DNA of 64,000 bases from Leifsonia sp. Root1293 (GCF_001425325.1 NZ_LMEH01000001.1:1328687-1392686), one strand, 5' to 3'. Shown: positions 17,069-26,660, counted from the first letter of the stretch. Notes: generated from the letters alone by a model not told the origin. Numbers and translations: made by a program.

Positions 17069-18030
17069 CAGCGGCCCTCGTGGTCGGGGATCGGCCCGCC
17101 GAACCAGTCCTCGAGCAGCGCGCGTGCGATCGACGCGGCACCGGGCAGGAGCACTCCGCTGCCCGGAGAGGCGAGCTGCTCCCGAGTGAGCCAGCGCAGA
17201 TCGACGATCTCGACTCCGTCGGGCATCAGACTCTCCGGGTCCTGTGCCTCGGACAGGCGGGCATGGAATCCGAGCATGATCGAGGCCGGGAACGGCCAGG
17301 GCTGCGAGCCGCGGTAGACCGGGTCGACGACGTCGACGCCGGACTCCTCCTTCATCTCACGGATGACGGCGTGCTCGAGCGACTCGCCGGGCTCGACGAA
17401 TCCAGCCAGCAGGGAGTAGCGACCTGGCGTCCAGTTGGCGTTGGAGCCGAGCAGCACGCGATCGTCGGCGTCCGTGATCAGCACGATGACGGCCGGGTCG
17501 GTGCGCGGGAAGATGTCGATGTCGTCCTTGGGGCAGTGCCGCACCCAGCCGGCCTGCTGCGGGATGGTCGCTGTTCCGCAGCGCGGACAGAAGCCGTGGG
17601 ACGCATGCCAGTTGGCGACGGAGACGATCTCCGCGAACAGCGCGGCATCCCCATCGGAGAGGAGCGGCGCAGCGGCGCGCAGGGTCGTCCAGCGAGCCGG
17701 GTCCTGCTCGATCCGGCCGGCGACCTCGTCGCCGACCATGGCTGCGACGAGCGGAGTACCGACGAGAGGCTCCTCGGTGCCTCGACCGAGGTAGAGGTAC
17801 TGCTCGGCACCGACGGCGGCATCGGGATCGAGCAGGGCGAGGGACGGAGCACCGGCACCGGCCGAGCCGTTCATCGGATCCGCGAGGAGGATCCGAGCCT
17901 TGTGCACGGCGATGACCCTGGTGAGCGGGTCGGCCAGCAGCGAATCGAGCAGTCCATCGCGGGAACGGGCGTCGGCATCGCGGTCGAGCAGGTGGCGGGC
18001 GAGCGGGATGCTCAGGGGGCCGTGACTCAC
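17065..18030 (-). CDS. nudC: NAD+ diphosphatase / RNA decapping hydrolase NudC
   Basis: A 321-residue Nudix hydrolase that splits NAD(H) into NMN and AMP and, in characterised homologues, removes NAD caps from RNA 5' ends. The Nudix box GFVEPGESLEHAVIREMKEE is complete, and the NudC-specific SQPWPFPAS motif follows 17 residues later. The zinc ribbon shows FCPRCG and RHCPKDD, so only three of the four classical cysteines are present. The start is placed at GTG 18030 (VSHGPLS), with GAGGAG 7 bases upstream; a TTG five codons earlier overlaps that site. The stop overlaps uvrD2 by 4 bases. Confidence 0.93.
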   Translation of the reverse strand: MSHGPLSIPLARHLLDRDADARSRDGLLDSLLADPLTRVIAVHKARILLADPMNGSAGAGAPSLALLDPDAAVGAEQYLYLGRGTEEPLVGTPLVAAMVGDEVAGRIEQDPARWTTLRAAAPLLSDGDAALFAEIVSVANWHASHGFCPRCGTATIPQQAGWVRHCPKDDIDIFPRTDPAVIVLITDADDRVLLGSNANWTPGRYSLLAGFVEPGESLEHAVIREMKEESGVDVVDPVYRGSQPWPFPASIMLGFHARLSEAQDPESLMPDGVEIVDLRWLTREQLASPGSGVLLPGAASIARALLEDWFGGPIPDHEGRW

Positions 18031-18185
18031 CAGGCGTCTCCTCAACTCACGGGTGCGGCGTTCGTTCTCCGCGCTGCTGTTCGGTCCGTCGTCGTCACGT
18101 CTGGCGCTGAAAGCACGGAAAGGAGGCTCTCGGCGAAGGCGTGGCGGTCGGCCGCAGCCGAAGCACGAGGACGTACCCTGAAGGC

Positions 18186-19505
18186 ATGGCCCGAACCCAT
18201 CTCACTCTAGCCGCGCTGGCCACCGCAGCCGTTCCCGGTCTCGATGTGCAGTCAGCACGCAGTCACACCGGATCCGGCCACGGCGAGTTCGATTCCGCCG
18301 TGGTGACGGCGCGCGACGGCCGCGAGGTCATCGTGCGGATGCCGCGCAGCCAGGCCGCTGAGACGGAGCAGGCTGCCGACCTCGTCGCGCTGCGTGCACT
18401 CACGACGGGCGTGCGCAGCCGCCTGCCGTTCGACGTGCCCGAGTACCTCGGCCAGGCGCCGATCAACGGCACGCGGGCCCTCGCCTACGGCTTCCTTCCG
18501 GGGCATCCGGTCAGCCTCGACCGCCTCACCTCCGACGCCGGCCTCGCCGCCAGCGTCGGCCGTGCCATCGCGGCAGTGCACTCGCTGCCCACCTCCTTCA
18601 TCTCGGACGCTGGCCTGCCGATGCAGTCGGCCCCCGATGCTCGAGCGGCCACGATCACCCTGGTCGGCCGCGCTGCCGACACGGGGCATCTGCCGGCCGC
18701 TCTCCTTCGACGCTGGGAGGAGGCGACGGACGATGACAGCCTCTGGCAGTTCGCTCCCGTCGTGATCAACGGCACGCTGAGTGCCGCTTCCCTGCTGGTC
18801 TCCGACGACGCGGTGTCGTCGATCGTCGGCTGGTCCGGTCTGCGGGTGGGCGACAGCGCCCGCGATCTGCACTGGCTGCTCGCCTCGCGCGGCGAGGCCG
18901 CCGAGACAGCCATCGCCGCCTACACCTCAGGGCGAGGATCATCATCCGATCGCCTGATCACCCAGCGTGCGATGCTCTACGCCGAGCTCGAGCTGGCGCG
19001 GTGGCTGCTGCACGGTGTCGAGACCCACGATCAGGGCGTGATCACCGATGCCATCGCGATGCTCGACGGGCTGGTCGACAGCGTGCACGCCGACGTCATG
19101 AACCCCATCTCACCGCTCACCGGACCGGTGATGGCGGTCTCCGACGTCGAGGCCATGCTGCAGGACACGCCCCGCACCGAACTCCGCCGCGGCGGGGGTG
19201 CCGAGATGCACACGGACAGCTACGACCAGTCGTCCTTCGAGCTCGAGAGCTACGGCGAGCCCGAGAAGCCGGCGTGGCACACCCTGTCGAAGACGGGTGA
19301 GCCGTTCGCCTCTCACGACGATTCGGAGACCGGTCCGATCGAGCTGTTCTCGATGGACGATGACGCCGAGGCGTCGGATGCGGCATCCGACGACGATCCC
19401 GACGCGACGGCGGCCTTCGACGCCGGCCTCGAAGCCCGGTCGGGCTCACGCCGGGCCTCCGACGAGACCGACGACCACAGCGCGAGAAGGTCCTCCTCTT
19501 CGTAG
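18186..19505 (+). CDS. Aminoglycoside-phosphotransferase-fold protein, predicted pseudokinase
   Basis: A 439-residue protein whose first 310 residues have the APH/choline-kinase fold: YGFLPGHPV hinge, AAVHSLP helix, DSLWQFAPVV, and VGDSARDLHWLL after the catalytic area. The active site is lost. The HGDLHxxN loop reads INGTLSAAS, so the His is N195, the catalytic Asp is T197 and the Mg-binding Asn is S202. The metal Asp of the IDW motif is G215 (IVGWSGL). A role in binding rather than phosphotransfer is inferred. The C-terminal 120 residues are acidic and low-complexity (SMDDDAEASDAASDDDPD). A -10-like TACCCT sits 6 bases before the ATG, suggesting leaderless transcription. Its end overlaps AdnB by 193 bases on the other strand. 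Confidence 0.85.
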   Translation: MARTHLTLAALATAAVPGLDVQSARSHTGSGHGEFDSAVVTARDGREVIVRMPRSQAAETEQAADLVALRALTTGVRSRLPFDVPEYLGQAPINGTRALAYGFLPGHPVSLDRLTSDAGLAASVGRAIAAVHSLPTSFISDAGLPMQSAPDARAATITLVGRAADTGHLPAALLRRWEEATDDDSLWQFAPVVINGTLSAASLLVSDDAVSSIVGWSGLRVGDSARDLHWLLASRGEAAETAIAAYTSGRGSSSDRLITQRAMLYAELELARWLLHGVETHDQGVITDAIAMLDGLVDSVHADVMNPISPLTGPVMAVSDVEAMLQDTPRTELRRGGGAEMHTDSYDQSSFELESYGEPEKPAWHTLSKTGEPFASHDDSETGPIELFSMDDDAEASDAASDDDPDATAAFDAGLEARSGSRRASDETDDHSARRSSSS

Positions 19506-22500
19506 AGGCGTTCCGGCCGCACGACGACGTCGTCGGCCACGAAGTAGAACACCGCATCGACGGTGGACGGATCGACGCCCTTCCAGCGCGCGTAAGCGAG
19601 TCGATAGAGGGCCAGCTGGGTCTGCTTGAGTTCGAGGTCGCGGGCATCGGTCGGCGCTCGTCCGGTCTTCCAATCCACGACCTGGTAGCCGGTCTCGGTG
19701 CGGTAGACGGCGTCGAGCTTGCAGATGAACACCTGGCCGGCCAGAGCCAGGTGGATCTCGATCTCGACGTCCTCCGGCGCGCGATCGGCCCATTCCGACC
19801 GTTCGAAGGTCGCCTGCAGGTGGGCGAGACGGTCATTCTCGGGCGTCGCGTCCACGGCGTCGACGATGGTGTCGGCATCCGACTCATCGGCAGACACGTA
19901 GAGAAGATCGAAGGACCCGACGCCAGCCGAGCGGTGTTCGACCCAGCTGTGGAACAGCGTCCCGAGTCGCGTCGCGCGATAAGGACGCTGCGGCAACGGC
20001 CTGCGCAGACCCTCCGCGACCTCCCCCGGCCGATCGACGTAGTCCTTGAACCGCGACGCCGGGATTCGGGCCGGCAGGGCGACGGGCTCGGGCTGGGCCC
20101 GCCGGCTGCGCTCGGCGAGCAGCAGGTCGATGTCACGGCTCCACGGCGTCGCCGGGTGCACGAGGCTGCGCGAACGCTCCCGGGCGGCCGAGCGTACGGC
20201 ATCAGCGGCCTGCTCGACACGTCCCCGGCGGGTGCCGAGGGGATCAAACGGCCACTCCCCCGTGCGATCAGCGCGATCGGACGGGTTCTCCTCGTTCTCC
20301 GGGGCGTCGGGAAGCTCTGCGATGATGCCGACCTCCGCGAGCTCGCGGAGGTATCGGCTGGGCTGCTTGGGGCGCACGCCGTCGGCCCAGAACGAGCCTG
20401 TGAGCAGCAGCTGCTCGCGGGCACGGGTGACGGCGACGTAGGCGAGCCGGCGCTCCTCGAGGGCGCTGCGCTCCGCCAGGGCGGCCTTGAACGCGACGAA
20501 CTCGTCACGGAACTGCTGCTGGGTGGCGACGCCTCGCCAGGGCAGCACGGGCAGTTCGAGCCTGTCGCCGCGGAACTCGTAGGGCAGCTGGCCGAACGAC
20601 ACCCAGCCGCCACCCTCCCGTGGTGCACTCGGCAGGCCGGCCTCCGTCATGCCCGGAACGACGACGAAGTCCCACTCCAGACCCTTGGAGCCGTGGATGG
20701 TGAGCAGCTGCACGACGCCGCGCTCACCCGGATCGCTTCGAGGACCCAGGTCGTCGGCCTTCTCGGCGCGATCGAGCCAGGCGAGGAAGCTCCCCAGGGT
20801 TCCGCGTTCGTCGGCGGCCACGAAGGCGGCCACCTCGTCGTGGAACGCGTAGAGGTTCGCCATGCCGCGCTCGTTGCGCTCGTTGGCGCTCACCTCGATG
20901 TCGAGCCGTAGCTCCTGTTCGACGAGCCGGACGAAGTCGGGCAGCGCGAGCCCGACACGGGATCGCAGGAACGCCAGTCGGGCGCCGGCACCTCGCAGGC
21001 GGTAGAGGCCGAGATCGCTGAACCCGGTGAGCTGGCGGTGCTCGGCCGGAGCCGTCGAGACGAAGTCGAGTGCGTCGACGATGGATGCCGCGTCGTCGAC
21101 GGCGACGGATTCACGCAGCGCCCGCCGCACCTCGTCACCGACGTCCTTCTGCTGCCAGTCCCGGCTCTGCAACCAGGCGGCCACGCGGGCGAGTTCGGCG
21201 AGATCGCGGGGCCCGATGCGGAACAGGGCTCCGGAGAGCAGTCGCAGCAGGGACGACCCAGCCGCTGGATCGTGCACCACCCGCAGGGTCGCAACGAGGT
21301 CGACCACCTCGGGCGTCGACAACAGGCCGCCGATACCGAGCACGTGGCACGGGATGCCCCGCCGCCGCAGCGCCTCGGCGAAGAACTCCATGTGGCGGCG
21401 CGCCCGGAACAACATCGCAGCGGTCGGTCTGTCGCCCTCGGGAAGAGACGGGTCCAGCCGGGCGGAGAACCACTCGGCGACAGCATCGGCCTCGTCGACC
21501 ATCTGCTCGGAGAACGACGCCGTCAGCACTCCCGTCGGGGCATCGGGGCGGGGCGAGAGCGTGGCGACGCCGACCGTCGTTACGGCGGTCAGGGGTTCGA
21601 CCAGGCGATTGGCCGCGTCGAGCACGACGGTGGGATTGCGCCAGCTCGTCGACAGGCTGAGCGTCTCTGCCCCGGACCCGTCGGTCACGAAGTCGGAGGC
21701 GAAGCGGCTGAGATTGTCGGCGCTGGCGCCCCGCCATCCGTAGATCGACTGGTGGGGGTCGCCGACGGCCATCACGCCCTGACCGGCGAAGAGGGTCGAG
21801 AGCAATCGGGTCTGTCCGACCGAGGTGTCCTGGTACTCGTCGAGGAGGATGACCTTGTAGCGGTCGCGGTAGCCATCGACCACCCGCGGGCTGCGCTCGC
21901 ACGCCGCCCTGGCCAGGGCGACCTGGTCGGAGAACTCGACGAGTCCGAGCCTGCGCTTCTCGGCGTCGAAGCGAGCCGCGAGATCGAGGAGCACGTCGAG
22001 CGATTCGACGTGGGCGAGGGCGGTTGTCACGTCGGCGTACTGCTTGGCGGCGCCGGTCTTCTCGTTGTACGGCAGCTCGGCGAGGCGACGGAACTCCTGT
22101 CCGAAGCGCCGCACCTCGGATGCGTCGGCCTCGTTCTCGGCGAGAGCGCGACTGAGACGGAGAACGGCGTCCGTGACGTCATCCACACGCTTGCCGATGC
22201 GCACCAGACGGTCGTCGCCGTGCTCGACCGTGACCCTGCGTGCGAGCAACCAGGCCGACGACTCGCTGAGCAGTTGCGATTCCGGCTCCCGGCCGAGGAT
22301 GACGGCGTTGTCGTGGAAGATGCTGTTCGCGAAGGCGTTGTAGGTCGACACGGTCGGGCGGTCGAAGAGCGAGTTCGCCCCGGCATCCGATGCCGTCGCT
22401 CCGATGGCGCCGCTTCGGGGAAGCAGGCCGCTCTCGTCGAGCCGGCCGATGCGGCGCTGGATGCGTTCAGCCAGCTCTCCGGCAGCCTTGCGCGTGAAGG

Positions 22501-22765
22501 TGAGGCCGAGCACCTGCTCGGGGCGCACGCGACCCGTCGCCAGCAGCCAGATGACGCGGTTGGCCATGGTCTCGGTCTTGCCGCTGCCCGCTCCGGCGAT
22601 GACCAGGGTCGGCGAGAGGTCGGCACGGATGACCGCGGACTGCTCCGCGGTCGGCGAGAAGGCGTCGCCGACGCGGCGGGCGAGATCGTCGGGTGCGATC
22701 TCGAGCCCTGCCGGATGCACGGGGGCGAACTCGTCGCCGAGACCGTCGAGGGTGACGTCGGTCAT
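19313..22765 (-). CDS. adnB: AdnB-like helicase-nuclease (UvrD motor + RecB-type nuclease)
   Basis: A protein of about 1,150 residues. The N-terminal SF1 motor has Walker A IAGAGSGKTETM, LTFTRKAAGEL, LLDEYQDTSVGQTRLL, VGDPHQSIYGWRG, TIHGSKGLEWDFVVV and LAYVAVTRAREQL. The C-terminal RecB-like nuclease has YQVVDWKTGRAP and QTQLALYRLAYA, with catalytic D and K present. It pairs with AdnA to resect DNA double-strand ends in Actinobacteria, replacing RecBCD. The start is the ATG at 22763-22765, which overlaps the adnA stop by 4 bases, so equimolar coupled synthesis is likely; the open frame extends further upstream, but only within adnA. The last 64 codons overlap the phosphotransferase-like gene on the plus strand. 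Confidence 0.93.
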   Translation of the reverse strand: MTDVTLDGLGDEFAPVHPAGLEIAPDDLARRVGDAFSPTAEQSAVIRADLSPTLVIAGAGSGKTETMANRVIWLLATGRVRPEQVLGLTFTRKAAGELAERIQRRIGRLDESGLLPRSGAIGATASDAGANSLFDRPTVSTYNAFANSIFHDNAVILGREPESQLLSESSAWLLARRVTVEHGDDRLVRIGKRVDDVTDAVLRLSRALAENEADASEVRRFGQEFRRLAELPYNEKTGAAKQYADVTTALAHVESLDVLLDLAARFDAEKRRLGLVEFSDQVALARAACERSPRVVDGYRDRYKVILLDEYQDTSVGQTRLLSTLFAGQGVMAVGDPHQSIYGWRGASADNLSRFASDFVTDGSGAETLSLSTSWRNPTVVLDAANRLVEPLTAVTTVGVATLSPRPDAPTGVLTASFSEQMVDEADAVAEWFSARLDPSLPEGDRPTAAMLFRARRHMEFFAEALRRRGIPCHVLGIGGLLSTPEVVDLVATLRVVHDPAAGSSLLRLLSGALFRIGPRDLAELARVAAWLQSRDWQQKDVGDEVRRALRESVAVDDAASIVDALDFVSTAPAEHRQLTGFSDLGLYRLRGAGARLAFLRSRVGLALPDFVRLVEQELRLDIEVSANERNERGMANLYAFHDEVAAFVAADERGTLGSFLAWLDRAEKADDLGPRSDPGERGVVQLLTIHGSKGLEWDFVVVPGMTEAGLPSAPREGGGWVSFGQLPYEFRGDRLELPVLPWRGVATQQQFRDEFVAFKAALAERSALEERRLAYVAVTRAREQLLLTGSFWADGVRPKQPSRYLRELAEVGIIAELPDAPENEENPSDRADRTGEWPFDPLGTRRGRVEQAADAVRSAARERSRSLVHPATPWSRDIDLLLAERSRRAQPEPVALPARIPASRFKDYVDRPGEVAEGLRRPLPQRPYRATRLGTLFHSWVEHRSAGVGSFDLLYVSADESDADTIVDAVDATPENDRLAHLQATFERSEWADRAPEDVEIEIHLALAGQVFICKLDAVYRTETGYQVVDWKTGRAPTDARDLELKQTQLALYRLAYARWKGVDPSTVDAVFYFVADDVVVRPERLYEEEDLLALWSSVSSEARREPDRASRPASKAAVASGSSSDAASDASASSSIENSSIGPVSESS

Positions 22766-25700
22766 GAGCTCACCGACCCCACGATATGGATGCGGCACGA
22801 ACCATGGGAGTACGGATCGACGCAGTGCGATCCGATCTGGGCGATGAACGTGGTGCCGCCCATGCGCCGGGCATCCTCCTCCACACGGGACTGGAAGGCC
22901 GCGAGCTGCTCGTCGTCGAGGGGAGCCTGGGTCGGCTGCCGCCACGGCTGGGACCGCGTGCCGCTGGAGACGACCACCAGCCTGGCGCCGCCGAGAGGAG
23001 CGTCGGGAAGCTCGCCGAGCGCTCCGGCCGCGTAGGCCAGCTGGTACGCACCGAGCTGGGCGTGCTCCGCGACGGCGTCGTCGCTCGTCGGCTCGCTGCG
23101 TCCGGTCTTGAGGTCGACGATGTAGAGCAGACCGCCCCGCAGCTCGACCCTGTCGATCTTGCCGTTCAGCACCGCGGCATCACCGACGGGCAACGAGAAG
23201 CCGCCCTCCGCCTGCACCAGTTCTCCACCGGCCGAGCGGAAGTCGCGCAGGTACGCCGAGAGGCGCTCGGTGAGTTCAGCCGCTCGCGCCGACTCCAGCC
23301 CGGACTGCCACTCCGACTCGAACGGGATCTCCTCCCAGCGCTCCCGCACGCTGGCCAGCAGGCCGTCGGGGGTGATGTCCGACTCCGGTGTCGCATGCTC
23401 CGCGACCGAATGGATGATGCTGCCGAGGCTGGACGCCGTGTTCGGAGCAGAACCACCGAGCTGGTCGATGAGCCAGTGCAGCTCGCAGGTCTCGAAGGCC
23501 TCCATGCGCGACGGCGAGACCCGAACGGGCCCGTCGCCGCCGTCAGGGTGGTGCAGCGGGAGTTCGGTGGAGATGTCGGCGATGCCGTACCAGTCGACGG
23601 GGTCGGCACCGGCGACGTCCTCCGCTGCGAGCCGGGCGAGATCGAAGGCCGCCTGCCTGCTGCGCAGCGGGTCGGTCTCGGTGGTCAAGGTGCGGCGCAG
23701 ACGTGCCGTCAGGCCGCGGAGGGAGAGCGGATGCCGCTCTGCAGGCGAGTCGTCGGGCTCGGGGAGCAGGGAGAAGAACGCCGACGGCGCCTGGTCCTCG
23801 TCGCTCACCGCTGTGACGAGAAGCTCCCGGCGGGAGCGCGAGACGGCCTGGGCGAACAGGCGCAGCTCGTCGTGCAGAACTGCCGTGCGGGCATCGGTGG
23901 TGTCGGCGGATGCTCCCGTGACAGCGGCGGGCAGATCGCCTGAGCCGAGCAGTGTGCCTCGCACCCGCATGTCGGGCCAGACGTTCTCCTGCACGCCCGC
24001 GACGACGACGATCTCGAAGTCACGGCCGACGACGCCCGTCGGCGTGGAGACCGTGACCGATTGGGCGACGGCACGCGGCGCCAGGGTGTCCTCGGCGACG
24101 TCACGGGCCGTGAGCTCGTCGAGGAACAGGGCAGGGGGTGCCAGCGGTGCCCGCTCGACGAACCGCTGAGCCGATGCGAAGAGGGCGACGACGACGTCGA
24201 GGTGGCGGTCTGCCTCGTCGGCGGCGATGCCCGGCTCCCTGGCCTGGGTGGTCCACGTGCGCTCGAGACCGCTGCGCTGCCACAGGCCCCACAACAGCTC
24301 CTCGATGGTGGCGCCTGCGGCGGCCTCGGCTGAGGCGGCGCGCACGCTCTCCGCCAGGCGGGCCGCCCGCCTCGCGGTTGCCGTGTCGATCGTCGCGAGC
24401 CCACCGGGGCGATCGAGCGCCTCGACGAGAAGCTCGTCTGCACCGCGTGCGCCTCCGGCCGCGAGCTCCTCCCGCCGGAGGGCGGAACGCAGGCGACGGA
24501 GGGAGATCGGGTCGAGACCCCCGAGCACCCCGGAGAGCAGGTCGACGGCCGCGGTCGCATCGAGCTGACGGCGGCCCATGGCGACATCGAGGGCGAGCAC
24601 GAAGGCGCGCACGACCTGTTCATCGCGGAGTGCCGATCCGGCGGTGGTGACAGTCGTCGGAACCTCGAGGGCGGCGAGACCCCTGGAGAGCGGCTCGACG
24701 AGCGACCCGCTGCGCACGATCACGGCCATGTCGGACCAGGCGACCCCGTCGAAGACGTGGCGTTCACGCAGGGAGCGCGCGATGAGCTCGAGTTGCTGTG
24801 CCGGACTTCCGGCGATCCGGGCGCGCACTGCCGGCGGCGCGCCGATGGACGCGCCGGCGGACGCGCTGACCTCCGCGCTCCCATCGAGGGCGGCGTCCGA
24901 GGCTTCGGCGGCTCCGGCCCGACGGTGGCGCCCGGTGGTGCCGGCTGTTCCGATGCGACCTGAGACGGCCGCCACGATGCTGCGGATGTCGGATCCGTGC
25001 CTGTGCACTGTGTCGAGCACGATGGTGTCGACGGAATCGAGCGCGAGATGGTGCGCGAGCCTGCCGAGGGCATCGGGATGGGAGCCGCGGAACGAGCCCG
25101 TGCTCACATCGGGGTCGCCGACCGCGACGATGGCGACGCCGCGCTCGGCGAACCGGCGCAGCAGCGCCAGGGTGGAGCGCGTGAGCTCCTGCGCGTCGTC
25201 GACGATCAGCAGCTTCAGTGTCGCCAGCGAGCCGAGTGTGGCGGATGCCGCCGCTCCGGCCGGCGCCTCCAGCACCGTCGCCGCAGCCTCCTGGGCCAGG
25301 GACGCGGAGTCGAAGGCCCGCGAGCGATAGGCGTCGGTGACCATCTCGTACTCGCGAAGGAACTCCGCCGCGGCCACCCACTCCGGCCGCTCGAGTTCAC
25401 GGCCCAGGCCGGCGAGACGCGCAGGCGAGACCCCGTACTCGGTGCAGCGGGACATCAGGTCGCGCAGTTCGGTGCGGAAGCCGCGGAGTCCCCGCACCTC
25501 GGGCGTGAGCGGGTCGGGCCAACTCGGCCCGGTGCCGTCCTCGAGATGGCCCGCCAGCAGTTCGGCGATGATCTGGTCCTGCTCGCCACCGGTGAGCAGC
25601 ACGGGATTCTCGGCATCCGTCGAGGCCCCACGCACGATCTGGAAGGCGAGCGAGTTGCCCGTGCGAGCGAGCGGTCCGTTGGTCGGCACCCCGACCCGCA

Positions 25701-25983
25701 GTCCGATGCGGTCGCGCAGCCGCGTCGCCGATGCGCGGGTCGCGGCGAGCACCAGCACCTCTGCGGGCGTGTAGCCGCGGTGACGGATGCGGTCGCGGAC
25801 GAGCTCGACGACGAGGGTGGTCTTGCCGGAACCCGGTGCTCCGATGACGGCGGCAGAACGGCCTTCCGGCAGGGCGAGAACGGCGAGTTGGGCTGGATCG
25901 AGGAACACCTCATCGGTCGCCGGGACGAGGGCTGCAGCGAATGCGGCGCTCGCGGCGGTGCTCTGGAATCCCGTGATCGTCAC
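22762..25983 (-). CDS. adnA: AdnA-like helicase-nuclease (UvrD-like motor + RecB-type nuclease)
   Basis: A protein of about 1,073 residues, the partner of AdnB. Walker A is VIGAPGSGKTTLVVELV and is followed by a divergent helicase region (LLIVDDAQELTRSTLALL as motif II, VAVGDPDVSTGSFRG as motif III). The C-terminal nuclease has GGLLYIVDLKTGRSEP and AQLGAYQLAYAAG, with catalytic residues kept. The motor is more diverged than that of AdnB, consistent with the auxiliary role described for mycobacterial AdnA. The start is uncertain: GTG at 25983 (VTITGFQS) lies close before the ATPase domain, whereas the open frame reaches 26079 into the next gene's promoter. No clear ribosome site is seen. Confidence 0.9.
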   Translation of the reverse strand: MTITGFQSTAASAAFAAALVPATDEVFLDPAQLAVLALPEGRSAAVIGAPGSGKTTLVVELVRDRIRHRGYTPAEVLVLAATRASATRLRDRIGLRVGVPTNGPLARTGNSLAFQIVRGASTDAENPVLLTGGEQDQIIAELLAGHLEDGTGPSWPDPLTPEVRGLRGFRTELRDLMSRCTEYGVSPARLAGLGRELERPEWVAAAEFLREYEMVTDAYRSRAFDSASLAQEAAATVLEAPAGAAASATLGSLATLKLLIVDDAQELTRSTLALLRRFAERGVAIVAVGDPDVSTGSFRGSHPDALGRLAHHLALDSVDTIVLDTVHRHGSDIRSIVAAVSGRIGTAGTTGRHRRAGAAEASDAALDGSAEVSASAGASIGAPPAVRARIAGSPAQQLELIARSLRERHVFDGVAWSDMAVIVRSGSLVEPLSRGLAALEVPTTVTTAGSALRDEQVVRAFVLALDVAMGRRQLDATAAVDLLSGVLGGLDPISLRRLRSALRREELAAGGARGADELLVEALDRPGGLATIDTATARRAARLAESVRAASAEAAAGATIEELLWGLWQRSGLERTWTTQAREPGIAADEADRHLDVVVALFASAQRFVERAPLAPPALFLDELTARDVAEDTLAPRAVAQSVTVSTPTGVVGRDFEIVVVAGVQENVWPDMRVRGTLLGSGDLPAAVTGASADTTDARTAVLHDELRLFAQAVSRSRRELLVTAVSDEDQAPSAFFSLLPEPDDSPAERHPLSLRGLTARLRRTLTTETDPLRSRQAAFDLARLAAEDVAGADPVDWYGIADISTELPLHHPDGGDGPVRVSPSRMEAFETCELHWLIDQLGGSAPNTASSLGSIIHSVAEHATPESDITPDGLLASVRERWEEIPFESEWQSGLESARAAELTERLSAYLRDFRSAGGELVQAEGGFSLPVGDAAVLNGKIDRVELRGGLLYIVDLKTGRSEPTSDDAVAEHAQLGAYQLAYAAGALGELPDAPLGGARLVVVSSGTRSQPWRQPTQAPLDDEQLAAFQSRVEEDARRMGGTTFIAQIGSHCVDPYSHGSCRIHIVGSVSS

Positions 25984-26081
25984 GCCTACAACGCTAAGCG
26001 GTTCCGCCGACAGTGAACCCGCGCAGCGCCGTGGTCGATCTGTCGTAACCTGAGCCGAGACGCAACGAAAGGCACTCAAAC

Positions 26082-26306
26082 GTGGAAATCCGCATCGGCA
26101 TCCAGAACTCCCCTCGTGAGATCAGCTTCGAGACCAGCCAGCCTGCTGCAGAGCTCGAGTCGGCAGTCGCCTCCGCCCTCGCCGAGAAGACCGGCTACCT
26201 GAAGCTCCTCGACTCGAAGGGCACCACGTACATCGTTCCGACGGCGACCATCGCCTACGTCGAACTCGGAAGCGACGAGGCCCGTCGCATCGGATTCGTC
26301 GGCTGA
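26082..26306 (+). CDS. DUF3107 small conserved protein (TB9.4 type)
   Basis: A 74-residue protein matching the actinobacterial DUF3107 family (M. tuberculosis Rv3208A/TB9.4), beginning MEIRIGIQNSPREISFET and ending AYVELGSDEARRIGFV. It is mostly beta strand with one helix; the function is unknown. The start is GTG, with GAAAGG 8 bases upstream and a TAACCT -10-like element further up. The next gene, a small membrane protein, begins one base after its stop, so the two form an operon. Its position between adnA and the ferritin-like/rhlE pair matches the mycobacterial order. Confidence 0.88.
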   Translation: MEIRIGIQNSPREISFETSQPAAELESAVASALAEKTGYLKLLDSKGTTYIVPTATIAYVELGSDEARRIGFVG

Positions 26307-26307
26307 C

Positions 26308-26613
26308 ATGGAGCTGCTCTTCGTCTTCCTCGGCGGAGCCATCTTCGGCACCATCGCCCGCTACACCCTGCCGCACCGGGATGAACACGGTTCGGTGCTC
26401 ATCCCCGCCGTCGGTGCTGTGGTGGCCTCTGTGGTCTGGGTCGCGCTGACCTGGCTCGGCTGGGCGTGGGATGGCGGCTGGATCTGGTGGGCCAGCCTCG
26501 GCGCATCGGTGATCGCCGTCGTCGTCGCCGACCTCGCCATCGGGCGCCACCGTGTTCAGACCGACGCGGCGCTGCTGGCCAAGCTCACCGGAGCAGCGGC
26601 GACAGCTCACTGA
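26308..26613 (+). CDS. Small integral membrane protein
   Basis: A 101-residue hydrophobic protein with probably three membrane helices: residues about 3-20, 30-50 (VLIPAVGAVVASVVWVALTWLGWAW) and 58-75 (ASLGASVIAVVVADLAI). A short basic segment GRHRVQTDAALLAKL follows. I do not recognise a family of known function. The ATG starts one base after the stop of the DUF3107 gene, so the two are co-transcribed and probably coupled. A strong bidirectional hairpin follows directly. Confidence 0.75.
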   Translation: MELLFVFLGGAIFGTIARYTLPHRDEHGSVLIPAVGAVVASVVWVALTWLGWAWDGGWIWWASLGASVIAVVVADLAIGRHRVQTDAALLAKLTGAAATAH

Positions 26614-26618
26614 TCGCT

Positions 26619-26660
26619 CGAAACGGGCTGCACCACCGAACGGTGGCGCAGCCCGTTTCG
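26619..26660. terminator. Bidirectional terminator between convergent genes
   Basis: A long perfect stem, CGAAACGGGCTGC paired with its complement (26619-26631 and 26648-26660), with a second small hairpin CCACC/GGTGG nested in its loop. It lies 5 bases after the membrane-protein stop and 15 bases from the stop of the convergent ferritin-like gene, so it can serve both. Confidence 0.8.

Noticed and set aside
22766..22945. N-terminal extension of AdnB
   Set aside because: It lies entirely within adnA in another frame; the ATG with the 4-base overlap at 22765 is the natural start.
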